Assembly (NCBI GenBank): GCA_026991575.1 | Contig: JALXBF010000087.1 | Coordinates: forward strand, 1-61,790 | DNA length: 61,790 bases | Origin: Planctomycetota bacterium | GTDB lineage: Bacteria; Planctomycetota; Planctomycetia; JALXBF01 | Direction of reading: 5' to 3' | Shown: piece by piece, positions 18,497-27,023 of the stretch | How the letters are laid out: each line of letters opens with the position of its first letter | Numbering within the stretch: position 1 is the stretch's first letter | The notes under the pieces: model-generated | What the model was told of the DNA's origin: nothing | The model's database searches: none | What the model saw: the letters and a program-made list of their open reading frames with translations, nothing else | Position numbers and translations under genes: made by a program

Positions 18497-19450
18497 TCAC
18501 CTCGCGGAGCTTTCCTCCTCGTGCGCGGCGGGCCTCTTGGCACCGGCCCCCCCGCGTGCAGCCGTCAGGGTCTCTTTCAGGAACGCGACCATGCGCGGTG
18601 CCACACGGGGGTCAAACGGAGCCGTAATGTGACCGGCCCCCTCGATTAGCATCAGCTCCGCGCGCACGCCTACTGAGGACAGCTTCGCCACGTAGCGACG
18701 CACCGGCCCGACCGGCACCAGCCGATCCGCGGTGCCGTGGTAGCAGAGCGTCGGCGCATCGCCAGGATCGACGTGGCTGATCGGTGAGGCGCGCACGTAC
18801 AGCTCGGGCGCTTCTGCCCGCGTGCGTCCCAGCCAGTAGACGAGCCAGCGGGCACGGGGGGGCACCACCGTGAAGTCGCACGGGGTTCCGCCCGCAATCA
18901 CCGCCTGAACGCTGCTGTCACCAGGATGAGCAGGATCCTCGAACCCGTCCTCCGGGCCCGTTGTACCGAGCATGCACGCCAGGTGGGCGCCGGCGGAATA
19001 GCCGTAGGCGGCGACCCAGTCGGTTCGCAGGTTGTAGCGGGCGGCGTTGTTGCGAAGCCATACGACGGCCGCTTTGCAATCCAGCAACTGAGCAGGCCAC
19101 TTGTGCTCGGGGGCCAGCCGGTACTGGATGCAGAATGCGGCAAAGCCGGCCCGGGCCAGCGCGGCAGCATGCAAGGCAAGCTGGGCCTTGTTGCCCATCC
19201 GCCAGGCGCCTCCGTGGATGACCAGCACGGCCGGATGTAACCCGGGACCTTGCGGCACGTAGGCATCCAAGAACAGCTTCTCGCCGTCGCGCACCACGTA
19301 GGGCACGTTGAACTGCACCCGATACCGGCGCCGTGAACCGGCGCGGTCCTCGTCGGCGCCGGCAGCAACCGTGGCACCGCATATCCCGTACCAGATGGTG
19401 ATGGCCGTGACTAAGGTGACCGCCGCAAAGCTGCGTGCCGGCCAGCTCAT
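18497..19450 (-). CDS. Exported alpha/beta hydrolase (BD-FAE / carboxylesterase-like)
   Basis: A 317-residue esterase-type enzyme with a cleavable signal peptide (about 1-32). The oxyanion motif HGGAW (79-83) and nucleophile elbow GYSAGAH with Ser152 are intact; HGTADRLVP and GAGHITAP supply the likely Asp and His. This arrangement matches the hormone-sensitive lipase/BD-FAE group that removes acyl groups from polysaccharides or small esters outside the cytoplasm. The start has an AGGGAG ribosome site and lies 23 bases after the upstream exported gene, so the two are probably an operon. Confidence 0.88.
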   Translation of the reverse strand: MSWPARSFAAVTLVTAITIWYGICGATVAAGADEDRAGSRRRYRVQFNVPYVVRDGEKLFLDAYVPQGPGLHPAVLVIHGGAWRMGNKAQLALHAAALARAGFAAFCIQYRLAPEHKWPAQLLDCKAAVVWLRNNAARYNLRTDWVAAYGYSAGAHLACMLGTTGPEDGFEDPAHPGDSSVQAVIAGGTPCDFTVVPPRARWLVYWLGRTRAEAPELYVRASPISHVDPGDAPTLCYHGTADRLVPVGPVRRYVAKLSSVGVRAELMLIEGAGHITAPFDPRVAPRMVAFLKETLTAARGGAGAKRPAAHEEESSAR

Positions 19451-19473
19451 CGCCCGCTCCCTCCGCGCGCTTG

Positions 19474-21495
19474 CTAGTTGCCGTTCGTCTCAGGCTCGAC
19501 CGGCCGTCGAGGCTCCAGCACCAGGCGTAAGGCCCGGCTGGAGACTTCTTGCCAGTGCTTGGCCTCCGCAACACGGGCCACGACCACTGCCGTAGCCTGA
19601 ACCGGCTCTGTCACCGGGCGGCCGTACAACAGCAATCGGACTCGGTCCACCGACCGGTGGATGGTCAACGGTGGGCAATCCACCCATTGCTCGGCACCTC
19701 TGAGTTCCAGGACCACCGGACCGGTCGAGCCGTCAGTCCGGTGCAGGTCGACTTCCAGCACGGCGGTCTGACCGCTGCGCAGCCGGACAACGTCGGTCGT
19801 AGGACGCAGCCGCAACGGGGCCGACTCGACGACTGCCACGGCCAGGCCCGCTTCCGCCAGCGGCCGCGGCGCGAAGGTCATGCCCAGCTCTTCGGCCACG
19901 GCGGCAGAACAGTCCAGCCGGCGGCGGAGCACCCGGCCATCTGCGATGCCGTATCCAACGAGCTGGCAAGCGACCGCTCCCAGTGGGGCATCCTCCTCGG
20001 CGGTCAGCGTTACCAGGGTCTGGTCGACACCAGGGGGGATGCGAAGCGGATCCAGTTGGACGCAGGAGGGTAAGCCGACCGCGCGGAGTTCGACCGGTCC
20101 GCCGTAGTCCCGCCGCTGGACCGTCAGCCAACAGCGTGCGCTGCCGCCGCGGGGCACGGCCAGCTTGGCCAGTGGCCGCCGCGTGGGGTCGTCCGCTTCC
20201 AGTCGCAGCGAGAAGTCCGGTCCGTACGGAACGACCCGCACACGGTAGGGCAGGTCGCCGGCCACCCGAAAGCTAAGCGCGGCAACCACCAGTGCGTACC
20301 AGCCCGTGCGGGGGGCAACGAAATCCAGGGCGGCATCGTCCACGCCACGATCGTCACAGAAGGCAAGTTCCCGGCCGGTCAGGTCGCGGACCGTCAGGGT
20401 CAGATCGGCCGGGCTGTCCAACCAACGGCTTGTGGTCTGGATCCACAGCCGCGTGCCGCGGGTGGCGCGAAAGAGGTACACGTCCTCATCACCGCGCAGC
20501 CCGATCGTGCCGTTGACCGCCCAGCCGACGCGGATCCGGTTGGCACGCTCTACGGTGTCGTTCGGCTCACGCTCGACAAACTCATGCAATTCGTCGACCA
20601 GCACCGGGAGGAAGCCGCGGAAGGGACTGCGCCGCGCCGGCACTGCGGCAAAAAACGCCCGCTGCTCGCCGTCGGAAGGGCCGCGCAGCCGGACAAACCG
20701 CCGCCCGGTTCGGTCCAGCAGCAGGACGCTGGCAGCCTTGCCGCGGGGCACAGCCATCGGCAGCGTGAACGACGCGTCGGGCAATTCGCCGACGCGCAGC
20801 CAGTAGGTTGCTCCCTGTCCCCCCTGCAACCGCACGTCCGACACCTCGATGAGATAGTCGCCATCCTTGGCAAAGACGTGATGGACACGGCAGTCCTGCC
20901 ACAGTCCTGGCGTGTCGTCCGCAGCGGCCAGCACGTGCTTGCCCGTGCTGTCAAGTATTCTGACCTGCGGGTCGAAGTCGGAATCCAGCCGCCGTCCGAT
21001 GACTTCCACAGCCACGTACTGGCCACCGCGGACGCGCACTCGGTAGTAGTCGCGCCTGCCGTTGTCGCCCGCGGCGGCGATGGCAACGTTCAGGGGGATC
21101 GGCTGTGCCGTTCGGGGCGAATCGTTCGGCTCCCGCTCCCCCACAACGGGCAGGTCATCGACAACGAGTGGTTTGAGATTGCTGATGCCGTTGGTCGTTG
21201 CCAGCCGAAGGCCTACCAGTCGCGGACCGGTGCCGTCGGGGAACAGGACGGTCAGCCGCACCGTGCGACCGTCCTCGCCGGGCTGCACGCTGCTGACGGT
21301 TGCTTCGGGTAGCAGCACCTGAGTTGGTTCGGCCAGCCCGAGACCACGAACCGTAAGCCGAACCTCAACGCCTGCCGGCACACCAGGAGGCTCGATATGG
21401 TGAATCACCTGCGCGTCGGCAGACCGGATAGCCAGCGCAGCGGGCGCGGCCAGGCAACCCAGCACCGACCAGAACAGCGCCTTGTGCGATTTCAT
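19474..21495 (-). CDS. Large exported protein with pre-peptidase-type domains
   Basis: A 673-residue secreted protein. The signal peptide spans about 1-28 (ALFWSVLGCLAAPAALA). An Ig-like/IPT-like region (PPGVPAGVEVRLTVRGLGL) is followed by at least two beta-rich modules beginning with the EREPNDSPRTAQPIPLN and EREPNDTVERANRI motifs, typical of bacterial pre-peptidase C-terminal (PPC) domains. Later segments are further beta-sandwiches. No catalytic motif is seen, so it is probably a cell-surface or periplasmic binding protein. The ATG at 21495 is preceded by GGGGAG. It is followed at 23 bases by the esterase gene. Confidence 0.85.
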   Translation of the reverse strand: MKSHKALFWSVLGCLAAPAALAIRSADAQVIHHIEPPGVPAGVEVRLTVRGLGLAEPTQVLLPEATVSSVQPGEDGRTVRLTVLFPDGTGPRLVGLRLATTNGISNLKPLVVDDLPVVGEREPNDSPRTAQPIPLNVAIAAAGDNGRRDYYRVRVRGGQYVAVEVIGRRLDSDFDPQVRILDSTGKHVLAAADDTPGLWQDCRVHHVFAKDGDYLIEVSDVRLQGGQGATYWLRVGELPDASFTLPMAVPRGKAASVLLLDRTGRRFVRLRGPSDGEQRAFFAAVPARRSPFRGFLPVLVDELHEFVEREPNDTVERANRIRVGWAVNGTIGLRGDEDVYLFRATRGTRLWIQTTSRWLDSPADLTLTVRDLTGRELAFCDDRGVDDAALDFVAPRTGWYALVVAALSFRVAGDLPYRVRVVPYGPDFSLRLEADDPTRRPLAKLAVPRGGSARCWLTVQRRDYGGPVELRAVGLPSCVQLDPLRIPPGVDQTLVTLTAEEDAPLGAVACQLVGYGIADGRVLRRRLDCSAAVAEELGMTFAPRPLAEAGLAVAVVESAPLRLRPTTDVVRLRSGQTAVLEVDLHRTDGSTGPVVLELRGAEQWVDCPPLTIHRSVDRVRLLLYGRPVTEPVQATAVVVARVAEAKHWQEVSSRALRLVLEPRRPVEPETNGN

Positions 21496-21877
21496 GGACA
21501 AGCTCCCCGCGCAGCTGTGGGCTAGCGAGGTTAGTGCTCCAGCGCGCCGCCGCCTGGAACATGTTACCACTCGGTGCTGCCGGCGGCTTGTAAGGCTTGC
21601 AGCAGCCGCGGCGGCAGAGGCGCGCGGCGGCGCGCCCCGTATTGTACGGAATCGCTTGGTAGGCTTGCTGTTGGGACCAGCAACCCAGAAGGGTCAGCCT
21701 TTGGCACGCTTGTTGCTAGCCGGCCTGTGCGGAACGGAGACTGGGTCGAGGGCACGTGCACGATTGGGATCCGGTCTCACGTCCTCTGTTTCGCCGACCG
21801 TAACGGCTCGCCGGTCCGGCACCGGCGCCGAAGGCAACTTTCGGCTGACGTGGTCACCTGGAAGGAGGTTAGCGCTG
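21496..21877. other. Divergent intergenic region
   Basis: About 380 bases between the exported PPC protein and the HPr-like gene. An open frame runs through it in phase with the HPr-like gene but is Arg/Ala-rich and lacks motifs, so I treat it as non-coding. No clear promoter was identified. Confidence 0.5.
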
Positions 21878-22162
21878 ATGGTATGCCGCACCGTGTTTCA
21901 GCTTGATCGGTACGAGGGGCTGTCTGAGCGGAAGGCGCGTCTGATCGCGCAAGAGGCCGCGTACTTTCCGGGTGAGATCCGGGTTCGCTTCGGCATGCGG
22001 TACGCCGATGCACACGCAGCCGAAGACCTGCTGGCGCTGGACATCCCCCCCGGCGCCTGGATCTGCGTAGAAAGCGACCGCTTCGACGCCGGCTATGTCA
22101 TCGACCGGATTCGCCGGATTGCGACGGGTACCGCACACGTAGCCGTATCCATGGTTGCCTGA
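21878..22162 (+). CDS. HPr-like protein lacking the phosphorylated histidine
   Basis: A 94-residue protein that aligns by eye with HPr of the sugar phosphotransferase system along its whole length. GLSERKARLIAQEAAYF stands for the usual GLHARPA helix, then EIRVRFGMRYADAHAAEDLLALDI for the second strand and helix, PPGAWICVES for the GD/GT strand and an ending helix. Ser16 occupies the place of the active-site His, so phosphotransfer by the usual route is not possible. It may be a regulatory relative. The ATG has a perfect GGAGG at 21864-21868, and a strong terminator follows. Confidence 0.62.
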   Translation: MVCRTVFQLDRYEGLSERKARLIAQEAAYFPGEIRVRFGMRYADAHAAEDLLALDIPPGAWICVESDRFDAGYVIDRIRRIATGTAHVAVSMVA

Positions 22163-22194
22163 CGGTGGAGTGTTGTGTCGCGCCCCCATGCCGG

Positions 22195-22230
22195 GCCGCC
22201 CGGTCGATCGTGCGACCGGGCGGCTTCTTT
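22195..22230 (+). terminator. Rho-independent terminator after the HPr-like gene
   Basis: A perfect 12-bp GC-rich stem (22195-22206 with 22213-22224) with loop ATCGTG is followed directly by TTCTTT. This is the best classical terminator in the window, 32 bases after the HPr-like stop. Confidence 0.85.
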
Positions 22231-22255
22231 GTGCGCGGGCAAGCAGCCTGCAAGA

Positions 22256-22286
22256 TAAGATGCTAGGCTCGGTCAGCTGACCGAGC
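22256..22286 (+). promoter_or_regulatory. Possible -10 element and 20-base perfect palindrome before the purine permease
   Basis: TAAGAT (22256-22261) resembles a -10 box. It is followed by a perfect 20-base palindrome at 22267-22286 with half-site GCTCGGTCAG, where transcription would begin. The position suggests an operator for a dimeric repressor, or a leader hairpin, controlling the permease 40 bases downstream. Confidence 0.45.
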
Positions 22287-22326
22287 GGCCCGTCGCTGGT
22301 CACGGCCAACGCAACCAAACAGACCG

Positions 22327-23688
22327 ATGGCAGACTGGCTCCTGCGCCGCTTTCAACTGGTCGAACGGGGGTCGCGTCCCGGTCGCGAGCTGCTGGCCGG
22401 GGCCACCACCTTTCTGACCATGTCCTACGTGCTCTTCGCCCAGCCGGCCATACTCAGCAACGCGGGCATGCCAGCGGCGGATGTGTTTTTCGCCACGTGC
22501 GTCACTTCGGCTGTGGGCTGCTTTCTGATGGGCTGGCTTGCCAACTACCCGGTGGCTCTGGCGCCGGCCATGGGACACAACGTCTTCTTTGCGTTTACTG
22601 TGTGCGGCGTCCTGGGCTACAGCTGGCAGCAAGCGTTGGCGGCTAACCTGCTGGCCGGTCTGTTCTTCCTGTTGACGGCGCGCGTTGGTCTGCGTGAGCA
22701 GGTGATGGCCACGGTGCCTGCCCCCCTGCGGTATGCCATCGCCGCGGGCATCGGTATGCTGATCGCTTTCCTGGGCCTGCAATGGGCCCACTTCGTACGG
22801 GACGATCCGGTCGTGCTGGTTGGCCGGGCGGAACTGGGCAACCCGGTGGCGATCGCTGCGCTGGCCGGCCTAGCCGTGGCGGCCGGCGGTCTGGCGCTCC
22901 GCCTGCCGGGCGCTTTTCTGGCGGGCATCGCCGCGTCAGCGGTGGTCCTCCACGGCTACGGGCTCTTGAAGACGGAGGGCCTCCGTCACCCGCTTGCGCT
23001 GCCGTCCCCGTCCGGGACGACGCTCTTTGCCTTCGACTTCACGGCGTTCTTCGCCGACCCGGCCGCCGTGCTCCGGGCCACCGCCATCGTGTTCGTCTTC
23101 CTGGTGCTGGACCTGTTCGACACCGTGGGCACGCTGCTGGGTCTATCGCATGCGGCCGGCCTGCTTCGCGGCGATCGACTGCCGCGGGCGGGTCAGGCGC
23201 TGCTGGCTGATGCCGCCGCTACCGTCGTGGGCTGTTGCGTGGGCACCAGCACGGTGACCTCCTACATCGAAAGCAGCGCTGGCATTGCTGCCGGGGGACG
23301 CACCGGCCTGACGGCAGTCACCGTTGGCGCCCTGTTCCTGGCGGCGCTCTTTCTGTCCCCCCTGGCAGCCGTGATCGGAGCACCGGTTGAGTTGGACGGC
23401 ACGAGCTACTATCCGACGATCGCCCCGGTCCTGATCCTGGTCGGTGCTCTCATGGCCACCGGGCTGCGCGAGGTTCGCTGGAATGACCCGTCCGAGGCGA
23501 TTCCGACCTTCCTGACAGTGATCGTCATGATGAGCACCTTCTCGATCACTGACGGCATCGCCTGGGGCTATGCCAGCTACGTCGTGCTGAAGACGCTGCA
23601 GCGGCAACGTCTGCCCATGCCGCTGTACGCGGTCAGCGGGCTGTTCTTCGTGTACTTCGTGGTCATCGAATGGCTGGCCGGTAGCTGA
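22327..23688 (+). CDS. NCS2 family purine permease (AzgA/GhxP-like)
   Basis: A 453-residue inner-membrane transporter with about 12-14 helices, expected to import hypoxanthine, guanine or adenine with protons. Family motifs include GATTFLTMSYVLFAQPAILS near the N-terminus, ALAPAMGHNVFFAFTVCG (helix 3 signature, with AMGHN where many relatives have GMGLN), VFLVLDLFDTVGTL and GTSTVTSYIESSAGIAAGGR. The substitution in the helix 3 motif may affect substrate choice. An adjacent palindrome and possible -10 suggest specific regulation. Hpt, elsewhere in the window, would use the imported base. Confidence 0.92.
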   Translation: MADWLLRRFQLVERGSRPGRELLAGATTFLTMSYVLFAQPAILSNAGMPAADVFFATCVTSAVGCFLMGWLANYPVALAPAMGHNVFFAFTVCGVLGYSWQQALAANLLAGLFFLLTARVGLREQVMATVPAPLRYAIAAGIGMLIAFLGLQWAHFVRDDPVVLVGRAELGNPVAIAALAGLAVAAGGLALRLPGAFLAGIAASAVVLHGYGLLKTEGLRHPLALPSPSGTTLFAFDFTAFFADPAAVLRATAIVFVFLVLDLFDTVGTLLGLSHAAGLLRGDRLPRAGQALLADAAATVVGCCVGTSTVTSYIESSAGIAAGGRTGLTAVTVGALFLAALFLSPLAAVIGAPVELDGTSYYPTIAPVLILVGALMATGLREVRWNDPSEAIPTFLTVIVMMSTFSITDGIAWGYASYVVLKTLQRQRLPMPLYAVSGLFFVYFVVIEWLAGS

Positions 23689-23856
23689 CCGCTCGCCGGG
23701 CATCCAGCTGACAAAATCGATTCATCTGGGAAAGACTGGGCGTTTTCCGCCGAGAACGCATCAAGTTTGTTGACCAGGGCGGACCGGGTTGTTTACAGTG
23801 CAAGAGGTTCGCACCGACTCCGGGTGCAGCCGCCTCCTTTGCAGAGGTCAGCGACG

Positions 23857-24618
23857 ATGCCTCAGAAGAAGCCCGGTCAGAAGCTGCCTGAGGGGGTCTT
23901 TCACGCGACCCTGCCGCGCGGTGCCTTTGGCGTGTATGTGCCGGAAGGGTACGAGCCAAACTATGCGTACCCGTTGCTCGTGTTGCTACACAACCGCGGT
24001 GCAAACGAGCACCAGATGATGCGGCTTGCGCCGCGACTGAGCCGACGAAACTACATCGCCGTGTCGCTCCGCGGCACCGATCGCATCGGGATCCGCCGCA
24101 CAGGCAGGGCGGCCTATTCGTGGAGCCAGTTTGCTGAGGGGGAGCTAAGGGCAGACGGACCGTGGCGCATCCATCGGCATCTGGCGTGCGCTTCGCGAAC
24201 CGCGCAGTTCCTGGATGAGTATGTCGCCGAGGTGGTGGCGCTGCTTTCGGAGGAGCTGAACATCGATCGCCACCGGATCTACCTAATTGGCTATGGCGAA
24301 GGGGCCGCGGCCGCGTATCGCATCGGCCTTGGCGCGCCGGCCCGCTACGCCGGCATCGCCGCACTGAACGGCTGGCTGCCGGCTGTACCAGGTCCGTGGC
24401 TTCGTTGGCCCGAAGCGCGTCGGCTGCGGGCGCTGGTCCTTCATGGGGCCGAAGACGATCGCGTGCCGGTGGCTGAGTCGCTGCGTGCGGCACGGCTGCT
24501 GTACACCGCCGGTCTGAATGTGAGCTACTACGTCACGCCCGGCAGCCACCGTATCAATCGCCATATGCTGCAACTGTTGAACCGCTGGCTGATCGCCGGC
24601 TGCCGGCACCCTTCCTAG
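23857..24618 (+). CDS. Phospholipase/carboxylesterase-fold protein without nucleophile Ser
   Basis: A 253-residue alpha/beta hydrolase-fold protein, probably cytoplasmic. The core order is typical: YPLLVLLHNRGANEHQMM, then YIAVSLRGTD, IDRHRIYLIGYGEGAAAAYR, VLHGAEDDRVPV with Asp200/Asp201 and GSHRIN with His231. The nucleophile elbow, usually GxSxG, reads GYGEG with Gly147 (24295-24297), so a serine-based reaction is excluded. One base change (AGC to GGC) could explain it, or the protein has another role. The ATG at 23857 follows a GAGG stretch; the longer frame upstream lacks motifs. Confidence 0.8.
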   Translation: MPQKKPGQKLPEGVFHATLPRGAFGVYVPEGYEPNYAYPLLVLLHNRGANEHQMMRLAPRLSRRNYIAVSLRGTDRIGIRRTGRAAYSWSQFAEGELRADGPWRIHRHLACASRTAQFLDEYVAEVVALLSEELNIDRHRIYLIGYGEGAAAAYRIGLGAPARYAGIAALNGWLPAVPGPWLRWPEARRLRALVLHGAEDDRVPVAESLRAARLLYTAGLNVSYYVTPGSHRINRHMLQLLNRWLIAGCRHPS

Positions 24619-24644
24619 CGCCCCGCCGTTGCCAGCAGGCATGG

Positions 24645-26153
24645 TCAACTGAGCCGTTCGATCAAGTTGCGTGTGATCCGCTGCACGCGCGGATCGGGCC
24701 CGTGCGGGCGCGAGTAGTGTGACCAGGGGATCCAGTGGCCGGGCGGGCTGGCAAGCCCCTGGGCCCAGTAGATCGTGGCGCTGTTGAAGACCCAGTTGCC
24801 CCGCGGTCCGGGGTAGATTGTCGCCGCATACCGACCCGCTCGGGTGCCACCGGCCCAGACCAGGCCTTCAGCCAGAACCACGAGCCCTTCGCGGTGCAGA
24901 TCCGGGTCGCCGTGGTACTCCCAGCCAACCAAGCCCGGGATGCTCTCCCCCGCACGCATGCCGGTGCCCTCGAACACCCAGTGGTCGGGTCGGACACAGG
25001 TCCAGTCCCCCCCGCCGTTGAACGGCACCACCGTCCGCGCCCCGATGATCGTCCGCTCATCCGGTCCCACCCCCTGGAGGCCGTCGTAGACGTCTGCGTA
25101 AGCAGCCCGCTCCTCAGGCCGAAGTACCCCGTACGCCCCAGCGCGCGTCAGGATCCGGTTCGGGCGGCCGTCGGAGGAAGGACTGAACGGCGCGACGATA
25201 AAGACCGAATTGGCACTGAGCCATAGCACGTTCACCCCCCGCTCGATCGCCTGCCGCACCGCCTCGTACTGGCGCAGGTCCCAGTACTCGTCATGTCCCA
25301 CGCTGATGAAGATCTTCACCCGTTCCAGGAACGAAACGCCGAGCACATCACTGTTGGAGCAGTACGTGACGTCGTAACCGTGCTGTTCCAGCCAGTAGCA
25401 CAGCGGGAACTCCCAGAGCAGGAACTCGCCCGAGCCGAGGCTGAGCGGATTGCGCATGATCTGCGGATACAGTCCGTAGGGCCGATCGAAGCTGACCTGC
25501 ACGCCCGGATAATGAGCGGCTTTCGGGTGAGTGTACAGGGAGTCGTTCTCTGGCCAGCGGTTGTACGCCTGCCAGGTGTTGTCGCTGCATTGAAAGAGAA
25601 TCTGAGCCCGGCGGCCGTCACGGACAATGAAGATCACGTAGCTCTGCCAGTACGGCTCTGTGCGGCTGCGGGGCACCGTGGTCAGCTTGCCCAGGTAGAC
25701 GCCCGACGGCCAGTCCTCCGGAATGCGCAGCGTGACCGACGGCTCCCACCGACACTCCCGGAGGCGGCCGGGGTCTGGGCCTCGGGGGGGCACCGGCTGA
25801 CGTCGCCCGCGGATCGGGCCAAGTCGAACCATGTGCCGCGCCCCTTTGCCGCCGTACCAGCCGCAGCGGTAGATGTCCACCAGGAAGGCACGCTCCGGAT
25901 CGGTGCTGACGCAGATGCCCAGCTCCTCGCCGGCTGCCACCGACTGCCGCGTGCAGTAGCCCTCGATCAGACTCGTGCGGTACGGACTGGCGTTGGGCCA
26001 GACGCGCGTCAGCTGCCAGTCCGTGGTACCGGGCCGACGGTTCTCGTCACGGATCAACGTCGGCTGAGGATCGCTTGCGGCCCGGGCCGTGGTAGGCCAC
26101 AGTGCACCGGCGACCGCCCCAACCGCCCCGCGCAGAAGGTCGCGGCGATTCAT
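24645..26153 (-). CDS. Tat-exported N,N-dimethylformamidase beta subunit-like protein
   Basis: A 502-residue protein with a Tat-like signal (MNRRDLLRGAVGAVAGAL). The remainder matches the pattern of the large-subunit-like C-terminal domain of N,N-dimethylformamidase: DIYRCGWYGGKGARHM, LFQCSDNTWQAYNRWPENDSLY, SNSDVLG, FISVGHDEYWDLRQYEAV and the C-terminal GNWVFNSATIYWAQGL. In bacteria many such proteins have no tested activity, so amide hydrolysis should not be assumed. It ends 27 bases from the convergent esterase-like gene. Confidence 0.83.
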   Translation of the reverse strand: MNRRDLLRGAVGAVAGALWPTTARAASDPQPTLIRDENRRPGTTDWQLTRVWPNASPYRTSLIEGYCTRQSVAAGEELGICVSTDPERAFLVDIYRCGWYGGKGARHMVRLGPIRGRRQPVPPRGPDPGRLRECRWEPSVTLRIPEDWPSGVYLGKLTTVPRSRTEPYWQSYVIFIVRDGRRAQILFQCSDNTWQAYNRWPENDSLYTHPKAAHYPGVQVSFDRPYGLYPQIMRNPLSLGSGEFLLWEFPLCYWLEQHGYDVTYCSNSDVLGVSFLERVKIFISVGHDEYWDLRQYEAVRQAIERGVNVLWLSANSVFIVAPFSPSSDGRPNRILTRAGAYGVLRPEERAAYADVYDGLQGVGPDERTIIGARTVVPFNGGGDWTCVRPDHWVFEGTGMRAGESIPGLVGWEYHGDPDLHREGLVVLAEGLVWAGGTRAGRYAATIYPGPRGNWVFNSATIYWAQGLASPPGHWIPWSHYSRPHGPDPRVQRITRNLIERLS

Positions 26154-26351
26154 CGCAGCTGCTCCCCGCTAAGGACCACACCGACCATGAGAGCCGCCTC
26201 GGCGGCAGGCGCGCAGAGAAGAACCGCCCGCACTCCGAGTCCCGCACGGCTGCGATCTTACCGCGCCCGGGAATGTCGTGCCGAAGAGGGACTCAGACCG
26301 CAGGCGGTCTAGCGCAGATCGTTCCGGTCACCTGATGCACGCCGGCCAGCC

Positions 26352-26828
26352 CTAACCGCAGGTCTGACGGATCGCCTCCACGATCTCGTCATCACTGCGC
26401 TGCTGACCAAGATCGTTGACCTTGACCCACTTCACGATGCCGTCCTTGCCGACGACGATCGTTGCCCGAGCGGTGAAGCCCTGGTCGTCAAGGTACACGC
26501 CGTACTTGCTGGCCACCGCACCCTTGGGATGGAAGTCGGCCAGCAGTGGGTAGCTGATGCCACCGAGCTTCTCGGCAAACGCCTTCAGTGTCGGGACCGA
26601 GTCCACACTGATGCCCAGGACCTGGGCATCCACGCCCGCGAACTTCTCGGCATCCTGTTCGCAGGCGGGCAGCTCGCGGCTTCAGACCGGGGTGAACGCC
26701 AGGGGGAAGAAGAACAGGACCACGTTCTTCTTGCCCAGGAACTCGTTCAGCGAAACGTCACGGTCTAGCGTCGATGGCAGCGAGAAGTCGGGTGCCTTCT
26801 CGCCCACCTTGATCGGGTTCAGCGACAT
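26352..26828 (-). CDS. Peroxiredoxin with predicted selenocysteine at the peroxidatic site
   Basis: AhpC/TSA-fold peroxiredoxin of 158 residues if TGA at 26682-26684 is read through. Residues 1-48 run from MSLNPIKVGEKAPDF to FFFPLAFTPV; the frame continues unbroken as SRELPACEQD and AQVLGISVDSVPTL to GIVKWVKVNDLG. The TGA falls at residue 49, the Cys of the PxxxTxxC motif (P42, T46), and the helper Arg121 is present in FTARATIVV. A possible resolving Cys56 lies seven residues on. There is no signal peptide, so it should reduce hydroperoxides in the cytoplasm. Its ATG follows AGGAGG; the in-frame Met at 26864 is rejected. A hairpin starts 15 bases after TGA. A simple nonsense mutation is the alternative. 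Confidence 0.85.
26633..26667 (-). promoter_or_regulatory. Candidate bacterial SECIS hairpin of the peroxiredoxin
   Basis: An uninterrupted 11-bp stem (26667-26657 with 26643-26633, one U-G pair) encloses a 13-base loop beginning AGG. The loop starts 26 bases after the TGA. Bacterial SECIS elements typically have an apical loop 16-37 bases from UGA, of 3-14 bases, with a G in the first two positions; all of these are met. Confidence 0.7.
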
Positions 26829-26903
26829 AGCTGGCTCCTCCTTTCTCAGTTCCGCCCAAAGCACCGATGCCGGACATCCCGGGCGCTGGCGTACGGTTCT
26901 CAG

Positions 26904-26909
26904 ATTCTA
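26904..26909 (-). promoter_or_regulatory. Possible -10 element for the peroxiredoxin
   Basis: TAGAAT on the minus strand lies about 75 bases before the peroxiredoxin start. No well-spaced -35 element was found, so this is tentative. Confidence 0.2.
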
Positions 26910-27023
26910 CGCCACCGTCAACGGCCAGGCGGCCCAGTCCGGTTGGCCGGGGCGCTTGATACTCAGAGGAGCCGACTCCCCGCAACTGTTGCCCCCGGCA
27001 GTCAGCGATCCGGAGGCCCAACC

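Noticed and set aside
26682-26684. Peroxiredoxin as a simple nonsense pseudogene
   Set aside because: The frame stays open with full homology after the TGA, the TGA replaces exactly the catalytic Cys, a SECIS-like hairpin follows, and a second gene next door shows the same pattern. Kept only as the alternative explanation.
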